In this document: piece by piece, positions 24,899 through 33,205 of the stretch
Numbering within the stretch: the first letter of the stretch is position 1
How the letters are laid out: every line of letters starts with the position of its first letter
NCBI RefSeq assembly: GCF_014596525.1
Contig: NZ_MSJP01000011.1
Coordinates: 62,001 to 126,000, forward strand
From: Streptomyces sp. CBMA291
Lineage (GTDB): Bacteria > Actinomycetota > Actinomycetes > Streptomycetales > Streptomycetaceae
DNA length: 64,000 bases
Direction of reading: 5' to 3'
The notes under the pieces: generated by a model
Seen by the model: only the letters and a program-made list of their open reading frames with translations
What the model was told of the DNA's origin: nothing
Database searches by the model: none
Position numbers and translations under genes: made by a program

Positions 24899-26491
24899 TC
24901 AGTCGATCTCCTCCCGGTACCCGGCCGCCTCCTCCAGGTCCAGCCTGCGGAGCAGCGTACGCATCATCTCGTCGTCGATCCGGCGTTCGTCGCGCAACCG
25001 GACGAAGACCTCCCGCTCGGCGTCGATCATCTCCCGCGAGAGCCGTCGGTAGGTGTCGTCGGCGGTCTCCCCCGTGGTCTCGTCGACGGCGCCGAGCCGC
25101 TCCCAGACCGCGTTGCGGCGCCGCTCCAGGACGGTCCGCAGCCGGTCGGCGAGGGGCTGCGGCAGGGCGTTGCGCGGGTCGGCGAGGAGCACGTCGAGAC
25201 GTTCCTCCGCCGCCCGCGAGGCCTCGCTCTGCGCCTGGGCCTCGGCGAGGGTCTCCGCGCGCCGGTCCCGGCCGGGAAGCCTCAGGAGGCGGATGAGCGG
25301 CGGCAGGGTCAGGCCCTGGACCACGAGGGTGCCGATGACGGTGGTGAAGGTGAGGAAGAGGACGAGGTTGCGGGCGGGGAACGCCTCCCCCGCGGCGACG
25401 ACCGGGATGGAGAAGGCGATGGCGAGGGAGACCACTCCGCGCATGCCGGCCCAGCCGACGACGAGCGGCGCCCGCCAGTCCACCCCCGGTTCGCGGGCCC
25501 GGATCCGGGCGGAGAGCCGGGGCAGGAAGGTCGCCGGGTAGACCCAGACGAAGCGGACGAGGACGACGGCGACGAAGACCCCGACCGCGTATCCGGCCGC
25601 CTCCCCGATGCCGTACGGGCCGAGCCCCTCGACGACGTACGGCAGCTGGAGGCCGATCAGGGCGAAGACGGCGGACTCCAGGACGAAGGCGACCATCTTC
25701 CAGACGGCCTCCTCCTGGAGCCGGGTCGCGAAGTCGACTTGCCAGGCGTGGTGGCCGAGGAAGAGGCCGACCACGACGACGGCGAGGACTCCGGAGGCGC
25801 CGACCTCCTCGGCCGCCGCGTAGGCGATGAAGGGGATGAGGAGGGAGAGGGTGTTCTGGAGGAGGGAGTCGCGCAGATGACGGCGGAGCCAGTGGATCGG
25901 AAGCTGGAGGAGCAGGCCGACGCCGATGCCGCCGAGGGCCGCGAGGGCGAACTCCCCGATGCCGCCCGCCCAGCTCACTCCCTCGCCGACGGCCGCAGCG
26001 AGGGCGACCTTGTAGGCGGTGATGGCGGTGGCGTCGTTCACCAGGGACTCGCCCTGGAGGATGGTGGTGATCCGGTTGGGCAGCCCGAGCTTGCGGGCGA
26101 TGGCGGTGGCGGCGACCGCGTCGGGCGGGGCGACGACCGCGCCGAGCACGAGGGCGGCGGTCAGCGGCAGATCGGGGACGAGGACGTACGCGAGCCAGCC
26201 CACGGCCACGGTGGCGAACAGGACGTACCCGACGGAGAGCAGGGCGACGGGCCGGATGTTGGCCCGCAGGTCGAGATACGAGGACTCGACGGCGGCCGTG
26301 TAGAGGAGCGGGGGCAGGATCAACGGCAGCACGATGTGCGGGTCGAGCGTGTAGTCGGGCATCCCCGGGAGGTACGAGGCGACGAGACCGACGGCGACCA
26401 GGAGCAGCGGGGCGGGGACCGGGGTCCTGCGCGCGAACCCCGCGACGGCGGCGCTCGCCGCCACCAGTGCCACCAGCTGGAGTGCGTCCAT
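24899..26491 (-). CDS. Na+/H+ antiporter, CPA1 family
   Basis: A 530-residue membrane protein from ATG 26491. About twelve hydrophobic helices span residues 1-400. GAVVAPPDAVAATAIARKLGLP and TTILQGESLVNDATAITAYK are the ion-binding and NDA motifs of CPA1 exchangers, and WAGMRGVVSLAIAFSIP is the conserved R-G helix. The last 130 residues are a charged cytoplasmic helical tail (EAQAQSEASRAAEERLDVLL). It exports Na+ or K+ in exchange for protons. It is divergent from a UBP-type zinc finger gene 40 bp away, a pairing common in actinobacteria. Confidence 0.9.
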   Translation of the reverse strand: MDALQLVALVAASAAVAGFARRTPVPAPLLLVAVGLVASYLPGMPDYTLDPHIVLPLILPPLLYTAAVESSYLDLRANIRPVALLSVGYVLFATVAVGWLAYVLVPDLPLTAALVLGAVVAPPDAVAATAIARKLGLPNRITTILQGESLVNDATAITAYKVALAAAVGEGVSWAGGIGEFALAALGGIGVGLLLQLPIHWLRRHLRDSLLQNTLSLLIPFIAYAAAEEVGASGVLAVVVVGLFLGHHAWQVDFATRLQEEAVWKMVAFVLESAVFALIGLQLPYVVEGLGPYGIGEAAGYAVGVFVAVVLVRFVWVYPATFLPRLSARIRAREPGVDWRAPLVVGWAGMRGVVSLAIAFSIPVVAAGEAFPARNLVLFLTFTTVIGTLVVQGLTLPPLIRLLRLPGRDRRAETLAEAQAQSEASRAAEERLDVLLADPRNALPQPLADRLRTVLERRRNAVWERLGAVDETTGETADDTYRRLSREMIDAEREVFVRLRDERRIDDEMMRTLLRRLDLEEAAGYREEID

Positions 26492-26530
26492 GCCCGTCCT
26501 CGTCCCGTGCCTCGACGTAACCTGGCCATC

Positions 26531-26791
26531 ATGAGCGAGTGTTCGCACGTTGCCGAAATGCCGCGCCCCGAGCCGGTGCCTCTGTCCGCGACCTGCCCGG
26601 AGTGCCTCGCCAACGGGACCAACCCGGTGCAGCTGCGGCTCTGTCTGAGCTGTGGGCACGTCGGCTGCTGCGACTCCTCGGTGGGACGGCACGCGACGGG
26701 GCACTACAGCGCGACCGGTCACCCGCTGATGCGTTCGTTCGAGCCGGGCGAGGCCTGGCGCTGGTGCTACGCCGACCTGACGATCGTCTGA
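26531..26791 (+). CDS. UBP-type zinc finger protein
   Basis: An 86-residue protein with the UBP zinc-finger pattern: C and H near residues 4-5 (ECSH), CPEC at about 23-26, CLSCGHVGCCDSS, then RHATGHYSATGHPL and WRWCYADL. In eukaryotes this fold binds ubiquitin C-termini; the bacterial role is unknown, but linkage to Na+/H+ antiporters suggests a regulatory link. ATG 26531. Confidence 0.85.
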   Translation: MSECSHVAEMPRPEPVPLSATCPECLANGTNPVQLRLCLSCGHVGCCDSSVGRHATGHYSATGHPLMRSFEPGEAWRWCYADLTIV

Positions 26792-26844
26792 GGAGCGGGT
26801 CGGCCGAGGGACGGTCGGCCGAGGGACGATCGTCTGAGGAGCGG
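26780..26844 (+). repeat. duplicated 3' end of the zinc-finger gene
   Basis: ACGATCGTCTGAGGAGCGG, which includes the last codons and stop of the zinc-finger gene, occurs at 26780-26798 and again at 26826-26844. Between them GTCGGCCGAGGGAC is repeated twice. This is a small tandem duplication. The rest of 26845-27217 is non-coding and contains the sigH operon promoter region. Confidence 0.75.
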
Positions 26845-26962
26845 TCGACCGGCGGTGGTCGACCGACGGTGACCGGCCAGGGGCGGCCGTACGCCCCTCC
26901 GGCCGCCCCGGCCCGTACCGCCATCCGGTGATTCAGCCGTCCGGTGATTCCGGCGTTCGACG

Positions 26963-26987
26963 GTTCGCCCGGCTTCCCGCTGGGTAC
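26963..26987 (+). promoter_or_regulatory. candidate SigB-type promoter of rsbH-sigH
   Basis: GTTC (26963-26966), a 15-nt spacer and GGGTAC (26982-26987) match the SigB/SigH-class consensus (GTTT, 14-16 nt, GGGTAC/T). It lies about 230 bp upstream of rsbH. Autoregulated stress promoters of this kind are known for the S. coelicolor operon; this site is predicted only. Confidence 0.45.
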
Positions 26988-27217
26988 GTCACCCCTCCCC
27001 CGGTCGCCCGGTTCAGGCTTCCGCCCACCCCCCTCCACCGTCCGCACCCATGGACCTACCATGGGTGACGATCGGTGACGGGGGAGGCGGGATCGCGGCG
27101 ACACGGCGGGACGGATCGCGATAGCGTCACGGCGGACTGCGCAGCCCCTGCGCACCGCCCGGTCCGGGGCCTCTCCCCCCGGACCCCGAACGAGCTTGTG
27201 CCACCTTGGAGGTGAGG

Positions 27218-27631
27218 GTGTCCCAGATCACAGGCGAGCCCGGGACCCAGGACTTCGTGGAAGTCCGGCTGCCGGCTGCGGGTGCCTACCTGTCCGTGCT
27301 GCGTACGGCCACGGCCGGTCTCGCGGCGCGCTTGGACTTCACCCTCGACGAGATCGAGGACTTGCGGATCGCGGTCGACGAGGCCTGCGCCATCCTGCTC
27401 CAGCAAGCCGTGCCGGGCTCCGTCCTCAGCTGCGTCTTCCGGCTGGTCGACGACGCCCTCGACGTGACCGTCTCCGCCCCGACGACGGACGGCCGGGCAC
27501 CCGAGCGGGACACCTTCGCCTGGACGGTGCTGTCGGCGCTGGCCGGAAAGGTGGAATCGTCCGTGGCGGACGACCGTACGGTCTCGATCAGCCTGTACAA
27601 ACAGCGCGGCGCGGGGCCAGGCCCGGCGTGA
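27218..27631 (+). CDS. rsbH: anti-sigma factor of SigH (RsbW family)
   Basis: A 137-residue HATPase-fold anti-sigma factor. The N box is IEDLRIAVDEACAILLQQ, followed by LSCVFRLVDDALDVTVSAP and a short C-terminal part FAWTVLSALAGKVESSV. The start GTG 27218 gives VSQITGEPGTQDFVEVRLP and is preceded by GGAGG. It should hold SigH inactive until an anti-anti-sigma factor displaces it. Its stop overlaps the sigH GTG by four bases. The order matches ushX(rsbH)-sigH of S. coelicolor. Confidence 0.9.
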   Translation: MSQITGEPGTQDFVEVRLPAAGAYLSVLRTATAGLAARLDFTLDEIEDLRIAVDEACAILLQQAVPGSVLSCVFRLVDDALDVTVSAPTTDGRAPERDTFAWTVLSALAGKVESSVADDRTVSISLYKQRGAGPGPA

Positions 27632-28683
27632 GGAGCGGGGACGCGACGGCCGGCATCCCTCAGCAGCAGGCGCGGCCGCATGAGGTCGCTACGGAGCGGG
27701 CGGACCAGATGAGCGAGCACGAGCAGCACCACGAGGTTCCCGAGACGCCGGGCGTCTCCGAGACCCCCCGGGGCCCCGCGGGCGCGGAGCCGGTGCGGGC
27801 GACGGACGCGGGCGCGCCCGGGGGCGGTGCCGCCGACGACGACACGGAGGGCGAGGACGCCGACGGCTCCGGCCACGCCGGGGGCGCCGACCACGCCGCC
27901 CCCGCCGACGGGTCCGGCGCGCCGGACCCGCACGACCGGAGCGGCGCCCGTGCGCTGTTCGTCACGCTGCGCGAGCTGCCCGAGGGGTCCCCGGAGAAGG
28001 CCGAGCTGCGCAATCGGCTGGTCCGGATGCATCTGCCGCTGGTGGAGCACCTGGCCCGGCGGTTCCGCAACCGGGGCGAGCCACTGGACGACCTGACACA
28101 GGTGGCCACGATCGGTCTGATCAAGTCGGTCGACCGGTTCGACCCGGAGCGCGGTGTCGAGTTCTCGACGTACGCGACCCCGACGGTCGTCGGCGAGATC
28201 AAGCGCCACTTCCGTGACAAGGGCTGGGCGGTCCGGGTGCCGCGCAGGCTTCAGGAGCTGCGGCTCTCGCTGACCACGGCGACGGCGGAGCTGTCCCAGC
28301 AGCACGGGCGCTCGCCGACCGTGCACGAGCTGGCGGAGCGGCTCGGGATCTCGGAGGAGGAGGTTCTCGAAGGGCTCGAATCGGCGAACGCCTACTCGAC
28401 GCTCTCCCTGGACGTCCCGGACACCGACGACGAGTCGCCCGCCGTCGCGGACACGCTCGGCGCCGAGGACGAGGCCCTGGAGGGGGTCGAGTACCGCGAG
28501 TCCCTGAAGCCCCTCCTGGAGGACCTGCCGCCCCGGGAGAAGCGGATCCTGCTGCTGCGTTTCTTCGGGAACATGACGCAGTCGCAGATCGCGCAGGAAG
28601 TGGGCATCTCCCAGATGCACGTCTCCCGGCTGCTGGCCAGGACCCTGGCGCAGCTGCGGGAGAAGCTGCTCGTCGAGGAGTAG
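27628..28683 (+). CDS. sigH: stress sigma factor SigH (SigB/SigF family)
   Basis: A 351-residue group 3 sigma factor. Residues 1-110 are an acidic, Gly/Asp/Pro-rich extension, unlike most relatives. Region 2 is LVRMHLPLVEHLARRFRNRG with DLTQVATIGLIKSVDRFDP; region 3 includes VPRRLQELRLSLTTATAEL; region 4 is LPPREKRILLLRFFGNMTQ followed by SQIAQEVGISQMHVSRLLAR. The earliest start, GTG 27628, is coupled to rsbH; ATG 27709 is a second possible start. In S. coelicolor SigH is known to exist in several sizes through alternative starts and processing. Controls osmotic stress and sporulation functions. Confidence 0.9.
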   Translation: MRSGDATAGIPQQQARPHEVATERADQMSEHEQHHEVPETPGVSETPRGPAGAEPVRATDAGAPGGGAADDDTEGEDADGSGHAGGADHAAPADGSGAPDPHDRSGARALFVTLRELPEGSPEKAELRNRLVRMHLPLVEHLARRFRNRGEPLDDLTQVATIGLIKSVDRFDPERGVEFSTYATPTVVGEIKRHFRDKGWAVRVPRRLQELRLSLTTATAELSQQHGRSPTVHELAERLGISEEEVLEGLESANAYSTLSLDVPDTDDESPAVADTLGAEDEALEGVEYRESLKPLLEDLPPREKRILLLRFFGNMTQSQIAQEVGISQMHVSRLLARTLAQLREKLLVEE

Positions 28684-28687
28684 CGGG

Positions 28688-28711
28688 GTCCGGGGCCCGA
28701 GGGCCCCGGAC
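28688..28711. terminator. sigH terminator hairpin
   Basis: GTCCGGGGCCC and GGGCCCCGGAC form an 11-bp stem 5 bp after the sigH stop, between it and a convergent gene. Confidence 0.7.
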
Positions 28712-28716
28712 GGGCC

Positions 28717-29133
28717 TCAGGGGGCGTCCTGGCCCGGCCTGCGGATGCCGAGTGCCTCCGTCGTGGCCGGGTTCACCAGGAGGACGAGTCCGCCGACGGC
28801 CAGGACGGCGAGGAGGATGCCGGCCGGGATCACCCCGGGGGTCTGGAGCATCTGCCAGGCGACCGGCAGCGCGAGGATCTGGGTGATCACGGCCGGGCCC
28901 CGGCTCCAGGAGCGCAGCAGCCACAGGCCCCGGGCGGCGGCGAGCGGGATCAGACCGAGCGCGACGACGGTCAGGGCGCCCACGACGGCGCCGAGGAGGT
29001 CGCCGGAGCCCGAGGTCAGGGCGTGCACCAGCATGAAGATCCCGCCGGCCAGGAGCCCGAGTCCCTCGATGCCGGCCACGGCCGCAGCGGCGGTGAGTCG
29101 GGTGGGGCGGGGGGTCTGCTCCGTGCTGCTCAT
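28717..29133 (-). CDS. small integral membrane protein
   Basis: A 138-residue protein with four predicted hydrophobic helices (AAAAVAGIEGLGLLAGGIFM, LLGAVVGALTVVALGLIPLA, PAVITQILALPVAWQML and ILLAVLAVGGLVLLV). Short polar N- and C-termini. No domain or active site was recognised. It is conserved-looking and convergent with sigH. Function unknown. Confidence 0.75.
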   Translation of the reverse strand: MSSTEQTPRPTRLTAAAAVAGIEGLGLLAGGIFMLVHALTSGSGDLLGAVVGALTVVALGLIPLAAARGLWLLRSWSRGPAVITQILALPVAWQMLQTPGVIPAGILLAVLAVGGLVLLVNPATTEALGIRRPGQDAP

Positions 29134-29414
29134 ACAGGGCAGGGTAGCGGGATCGGGGCGGGCGGAGCGGGGCGGCCCGGGTCGTCTCCTTCGGATCCTG
29201 CCGGTCAGGCCCGCGTCCTCCGGTGCCGTGCATCGCAAGGCGGAGAGGCTGCCGCGTACTGGACGTACCCGGGTGCCTCGACAACGCGGCGAGGTGCGGT
29301 GCCGGGCGGCGTGGGCCGGGCAGGGTCCGGAAGGGACGGCCGAGGCCGGGCGGGAGGCGTCCGGGGGCCGGGCCGGGCTGAAACATGTACCGCCGGGTAG
29401 GTACCCTGGCGGTC

Positions 29415-30383
29415 ATGCGCGCACTTCTCGTGGTCAACCCGGCAGCCACCACCACCAGTGCCCGCACCCGTGACGTCCTCATCCACGCGCTCGCGAGCGA
29501 GATGAAGCTGGAGGCCGTCAGCACCGAGTACCGGGGGCACGCGCGCGACCTGGGACGGCAGGCGGCCGACTCGGGGAACATCGACCTCGTGGTGGCGCTC
29601 GGCGGCGACGGCACGGTCAACGAGGTCGTCAACGGACTGCTGCACGGCGGGCCCGAACCGGAGCGGCTGCCGAGCCTCGCGGTGGTCCCCGGCGGCTCGA
29701 CGAACGTCTTCGCCCGCGCGCTCGGTCTGCCGAACGACGCCGTGGAGGCGACCGGCGCCCTGCTCGACGCGCTGCGTGAGCGCCGGGCACGCACGGTGAG
29801 CCTGGGCTACGCCTCGGGGACTCCCGGCACGGAGGACGAGTCCGTCCCCGGCCGCTGGTTCACCTTCTGCGCGGGGCTCGGATTCGACGCCAGCGTGATC
29901 GGCCGGGTCGAACAGCAGCGGGAGCGCGGGAAGCGTTCGACGCACGCGCTCTATCTGCGTCAGGTGGTGCGCCAGTTCCTGGAGGAGCCGAACCGCCGGC
30001 ACGGGACGATCACCCTGGAGCGCCCCGGCGCCGAGCCGGTGGAGGACTTGGTCCTTTCCATAATCTGCAACACCTCCCCCTGGACCTACCTGGGCAATCG
30101 TCCGGTGTACGCGTCCCCGGAGGCGTCCTTCGAAACCGCGCTCGACGTGCTCGGACTGCGGCGTCTGTCCACTCCGGCGGTGGCCCGGTACGCCACCCAG
30201 CTGCTCACTTCGACCCCGGAACGGGGCCCTCGCGGCAAGCACGCGGTACCCCTTCACGACCTCACCGACTTCACCTTGCATTCGAAGGCGCCCCTCCCCC
30301 TCCAGATGGACGGCGACCACCTCGGACTGCGTACGAGCGTGACGTTCACAGGCGTACGCCATGCACTGCGTGTGATTGTGTGA
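29415..30383 (+). CDS. diacylglycerol/lipid kinase
   Basis: A 322-residue DAGK-catalytic-domain protein. The N-terminus MRALLVVNPAATTTS and the nucleotide motif VVALGGDGTVNEVVNGL (GGDGT) are diagnostic; LAVVPGGSTNVFARALGLP is the third glycine motif. The C-terminal beta domain (FTFCAGLGFDASVIG) completes the DgkB/YegS fold. It phosphorylates diacylglycerol or a related lipid at the membrane. ATG 29415 was chosen because the preceding ten codons lack coding character. Located between sigH and wblE as in other Streptomyces. Confidence 0.85.
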   Translation: MRALLVVNPAATTTSARTRDVLIHALASEMKLEAVSTEYRGHARDLGRQAADSGNIDLVVALGGDGTVNEVVNGLLHGGPEPERLPSLAVVPGGSTNVFARALGLPNDAVEATGALLDALRERRARTVSLGYASGTPGTEDESVPGRWFTFCAGLGFDASVIGRVEQQRERGKRSTHALYLRQVVRQFLEEPNRRHGTITLERPGAEPVEDLVLSIICNTSPWTYLGNRPVYASPEASFETALDVLGLRRLSTPAVARYATQLLTSTPERGPRGKHAVPLHDLTDFTLHSKAPLPLQMDGDHLGLRTSVTFTGVRHALRVIV

Positions 30384-30643
30384 GTAGAAGGGCCCAAAGT
30401 CCTTTCACTCGAACGTTTAGGCGCGCATCCACCCCTTAGAAGTACGGCTGTGACCTAGCCGACACCGAGGAATCAAAAAAAACTTTCCGGAAGGGGTTGT
30501 ATCCGCTGCCGAGGTTTGCGAGTCTCTTCTTGGCGATCGGGACGGCCCGCAAGACCGGCCTCCACTGAGAGCCAGAACCCCTCCTCAGTCTTAGGACCAC
30601 ACCAGTTCATCTGGCAGTCGGCCCTTCCCTTGCGGGGGGATTC

Positions 30644-30657
30644 GTGAAAGCGTTCAC
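30644..30657. promoter_or_regulatory. inverted repeat in wblE leader
   Basis: GTGAA and TTCAC flank AGCG at 30644-30657, about 45 bp upstream of wblE in a 317-bp gap without genes. It may be an operator or a leader hairpin. The rest of the gap includes an A-run at about 30475-30483 and a possible TTG-rich promoter near 30497. Confidence 0.35.
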
Positions 30658-30700
30658 ATTCACAAGCAACCCGCATGTAATACCAAGAGAGGTAGCAGCC

Positions 30701-30958
30701 ATGGACTGGCGTCACAACGCCGTTTGTCGTGAGGAAGACCCCGAGCTGTTCTTCCCCATCGGCAACACCGGTCCTGCGCTGCTGCAGATCGAGGAAGCCA
30801 AGGCCGTCTGCCGCCGCTGCCCCGTCATGGAGCAGTGCCTGCAGTGGGCGCTTGAGTCCGGCCAGGACTCCGGCGTCTGGGGTGGCCTCAGCGAGGACGA
30901 GCGCCGCGCGATGAAGCGCCGTGCCGCTCGCAACCGGGCGCGTAACGCCAGCGCCTGA
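30701..30958 (+). CDS. wblE: WhiB-family iron-sulphur regulator
   Basis: An 85-residue WhiB-like protein. C9, C37, C40 and C46 (C..CxxC.....C) ligate a 4Fe-4S cluster; GVWGGL is the beta-turn that contacts the primary sigma factor; the basic tail RRAMKRRAARNRARN contacts DNA. The ATG at 30701 with AGAGAGGT upstream gives the canonical N-terminus; an in-frame ATG 19 codons earlier is not needed. It is the likely orthologue of WblE and mycobacterial WhiB1, which also lies next to a PdtaS-like kinase. Confidence 0.92.
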   Translation: MDWRHNAVCREEDPELFFPIGNTGPALLQIEEAKAVCRRCPVMEQCLQWALESGQDSGVWGGLSEDERRAMKRRAARNRARNASA

Positions 30959-31050
30959 CGCCCACCGACAGCCTGAGGCGAGCGGCGCATACATCGCGTA
31001 TGCATTCACCGCATTCGAGCCGCAGCGCGCAGCAGTAACCCACAGCATTC

Positions 31051-31085
31051 GAGCCCCGGACCGAATTCACTTCGGTCCGGGGCTC
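31051..31085. terminator. strong wblE terminator
   Basis: A 15-bp perfect stem (GAGCCCCGGACCGAA pairing with 31071-31085) around TTCAC, followed by GCTGCTTTT. It is a classical intrinsic terminator between convergent genes. Confidence 0.9.
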
Positions 31086-31141
31086 GCTGCTTTTGTCACG
31101 GGCTATTCACCGTCCGTGACGGATTCCTCTTCCCAGGGCGC

Positions 31142-32617
31142 TCACTTCTGCGGGTGCACGGGAATGTCGAGGACCACCTTCGTGCCGCCTTCCGAACCCG
31201 GGAGCATGTCGAAGGAACCGCCCAACTCCCCTTCCACCAGGGTTCGTACGATCTGAAGACCGAGATTTCCGGCGCGCTGGGGATCGAATCCCTCGGGCAG
31301 TCCGCGACCGTCATCCTGAATCGTGATCAGAAGCCGGGCGTCGGCCCTGGATTCGCCGCGCACGGCCGTGACTTCGACCGTTCCCTCGTCGCCGGGCGCG
31401 AAGGCGTGCTCCAGGGCGTTCTGGAGGATTTCGGTGAGGACCATGGAGAGCGGCGTCGCCACCTCCGCGTCGAGAATGCCGAAACGCCCGTTGCGCCGGC
31501 AGGTGACCCGGCCCGGGGAGATCTCGGCGACCATCGCGATCACCCGGTCGGCGATCTCGTCGAACTCGACGCGCTCGTCCAGGTTCTGGGACAGCGTCTC
31601 ATGGACGATCGCGATCGAACCGACGCGCCGTACGGCTTCGTCGAGGGCCTCGCGGCCCCGTGCGGAGTCCATCCGGCGCGACTGGAGGCGCAGCAGGGCG
31701 GCCACCGTCTGGAGGTTGTTCTTCACCCGGTGGTGGATCTCCCGGATGGTGGCGTCCTTGGTGATCAACTCGCGCTCGCGGCGGCGCAGTTCGGTGACGT
31801 CCCTGAGCAGGACCAGCGAACCGATCCGGGTGCCCTTGGGCTTGAGCGGGATGGCCCGGAGCTGGATCACCCCACTGTTGCCCTCGACCTCGAACTCCCG
31901 GGGCGCGTAGCCGGAGGCGAGGGTGACCAGGGCTTCGTCCACCGGGCCCCGGGAGGGGGCGAGTTCGGCGGTGATCCGGCCGAGGTGCTGGCCCACCAGG
32001 TCGGCGGCGAGACCGAGGCGGTGGTAGGCGGAGAGGGCGTTGGGCGAGGCGTACTGGACGATGCCCTCGGCGTCCATGCGGACGAGCCCGTCGCCCGCTC
32101 GGGGCGAGGAGTCCATGTCGACCTGCTCGCCGGGGAAGGGGAAGGTCCCGGCGGCGATCATCTGGGCGAGGTCGGAGGCCGACTGGAGATACGTCAGCTC
32201 CAGTCGGGAGGGGGTGCGGACGGTGAGCAGGTTGGTGTTCCGGGCGATGACGCCGAGGACCCGGCCCTCCCGGCGTACGGGGATGGACTCGACCCGCACC
32301 GGGACCTCCTCGCGCCACTCCGGGTCGCCCTCGCGGACGATCCGGCCCTCGTCGAGGGCGGCGTCGAGGAGCGGGCGGCGTCCGCGCGGCACCAGGTGGC
32401 CGACCATGTCGTCCTGGTAGGAGGTGGGGCCGGTGTTCGGCCGCATCTGCGCGACGGAGACGTACCGCGTGCCGTCGAGGGTGGGGACCCAGAGGACGAG
32501 GTCGGCGAAGGACAGGTCGGAGAGCAGCTGCCACTCCGAAACCAGCAGGTGGAGCCACTCAAGGTCGGAGTCGCTCAGGGCGGTGTGCTGGCGCACGAGG
32601 TCGTTCATGGAGGGCAC
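31142..32617 (-). CDS. PdtaS-like sensor histidine kinase
   Basis: A 491-residue soluble kinase. Residues 1-160 form a GAF-like sensor (LLSDLSFADLVLWVP; GVIARNTNL). About 175-285 form a PAS domain (VRMDAEGIVQYASPNALSAY). HisKA_2 carries the phospho-accepting His in EIHHRVKNNLQTVAALLRLQ (295-296). The HATPase has LTEILQNALEHAF, DDGRGLP and NLGLQIVRTLV. The start is GTG 32617 or ATG 32608; neither has a good ribosome site. Orthologues (PdtaS) sit beside whiB1 in mycobacteria and signal to an RNA-binding ANTAR response regulator, which is not encoded here. A dre-like site lies about 110 bp upstream. Confidence 0.88.
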   Translation of the reverse strand: MPSMNDLVRQHTALSDSDLEWLHLLVSEWQLLSDLSFADLVLWVPTLDGTRYVSVAQMRPNTGPTSYQDDMVGHLVPRGRRPLLDAALDEGRIVREGDPEWREEVPVRVESIPVRREGRVLGVIARNTNLLTVRTPSRLELTYLQSASDLAQMIAAGTFPFPGEQVDMDSSPRAGDGLVRMDAEGIVQYASPNALSAYHRLGLAADLVGQHLGRITAELAPSRGPVDEALVTLASGYAPREFEVEGNSGVIQLRAIPLKPKGTRIGSLVLLRDVTELRRRERELITKDATIREIHHRVKNNLQTVAALLRLQSRRMDSARGREALDEAVRRVGSIAIVHETLSQNLDERVEFDEIADRVIAMVAEISPGRVTCRRNGRFGILDAEVATPLSMVLTEILQNALEHAFAPGDEGTVEVTAVRGESRADARLLITIQDDGRGLPEGFDPQRAGNLGLQIVRTLVEGELGGSFDMLPGSEGGTKVVLDIPVHPQK

Positions 32618-32724
32618 GGTGCGAGCGTACCCGCGGAACAAAGGGGCGGTGAACCTGGATCTCCCGGGCTCCGTGCTGGAGTATGGGCCGGGAAAGACCG
32701 CGCTCCCGTGGATGGACAGGGAAG

Positions 32725-32740
32725 AATGGTCTAGTCCACA
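32725..32740. promoter_or_regulatory. dre-like DasR site upstream of the sensor kinase
   Basis: AATGGTCTAGTCCACA matches the dre consensus ACTGGTCTAGACCACT at 13 of 16 positions. It lies upstream of the kinase start on one side and 466 bp upstream of nagB on the other. The gap 32618-33205 has no gene. Confidence 0.5.
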
Positions 32741-33149
32741 ATGAACGCAACAGAGCCTCCATCCTCCCCGCACAGGAGGGTGGAACGAGGTACCCGGCGC
32801 TCTCTGCCCTGACTGCGCCGAGACCTCCCACAACGGCCGAGGGACCGCACACCCCCGGCCGGCGCAACTCCGGGCTGCGGTGCCGGGCGGGCTGAGGGTC
32901 CCGTCAGGCGCCGCGGCCCGCGGGTCTTTCCGGGGCCGTTCCCGCGCCATCCGCGCGAAGCCCCGCTCCCCCTTCTCTCCCCGTCACGCCACAGCCCCGC
33001 GAGGGGCCTCTCAGGCGCGCCCTCAAGGGGGCTGCGGGGTTCGAGTGGCTGGGGGGACCCGGGCGGCCGACGATGGGGGGTGGGGAGGGCGTCCGGGGGA
33101 CGGAACGGCATAGGGGGAAAGGGGCCTCCTCTGCTAGATTTGCCCTTGG

Positions 33150-33165
33150 ATTGGTCTATACCACA
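33150..33165. promoter_or_regulatory. dre site of nagB
   Basis: ATTGGTCTATACCACA contains the palindrome TGGTCTATACCA, the operator bound by DasR, 41 bp upstream of nagB. Control of nagB by DasR with glucosamine-6-phosphate as inducer is established in Streptomyces. Confidence 0.85.
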
Positions 33166-33205
33166 CGACCCTTCACCAGCCCCTCACCAGATCGGCAGGC
33201 ACAGC

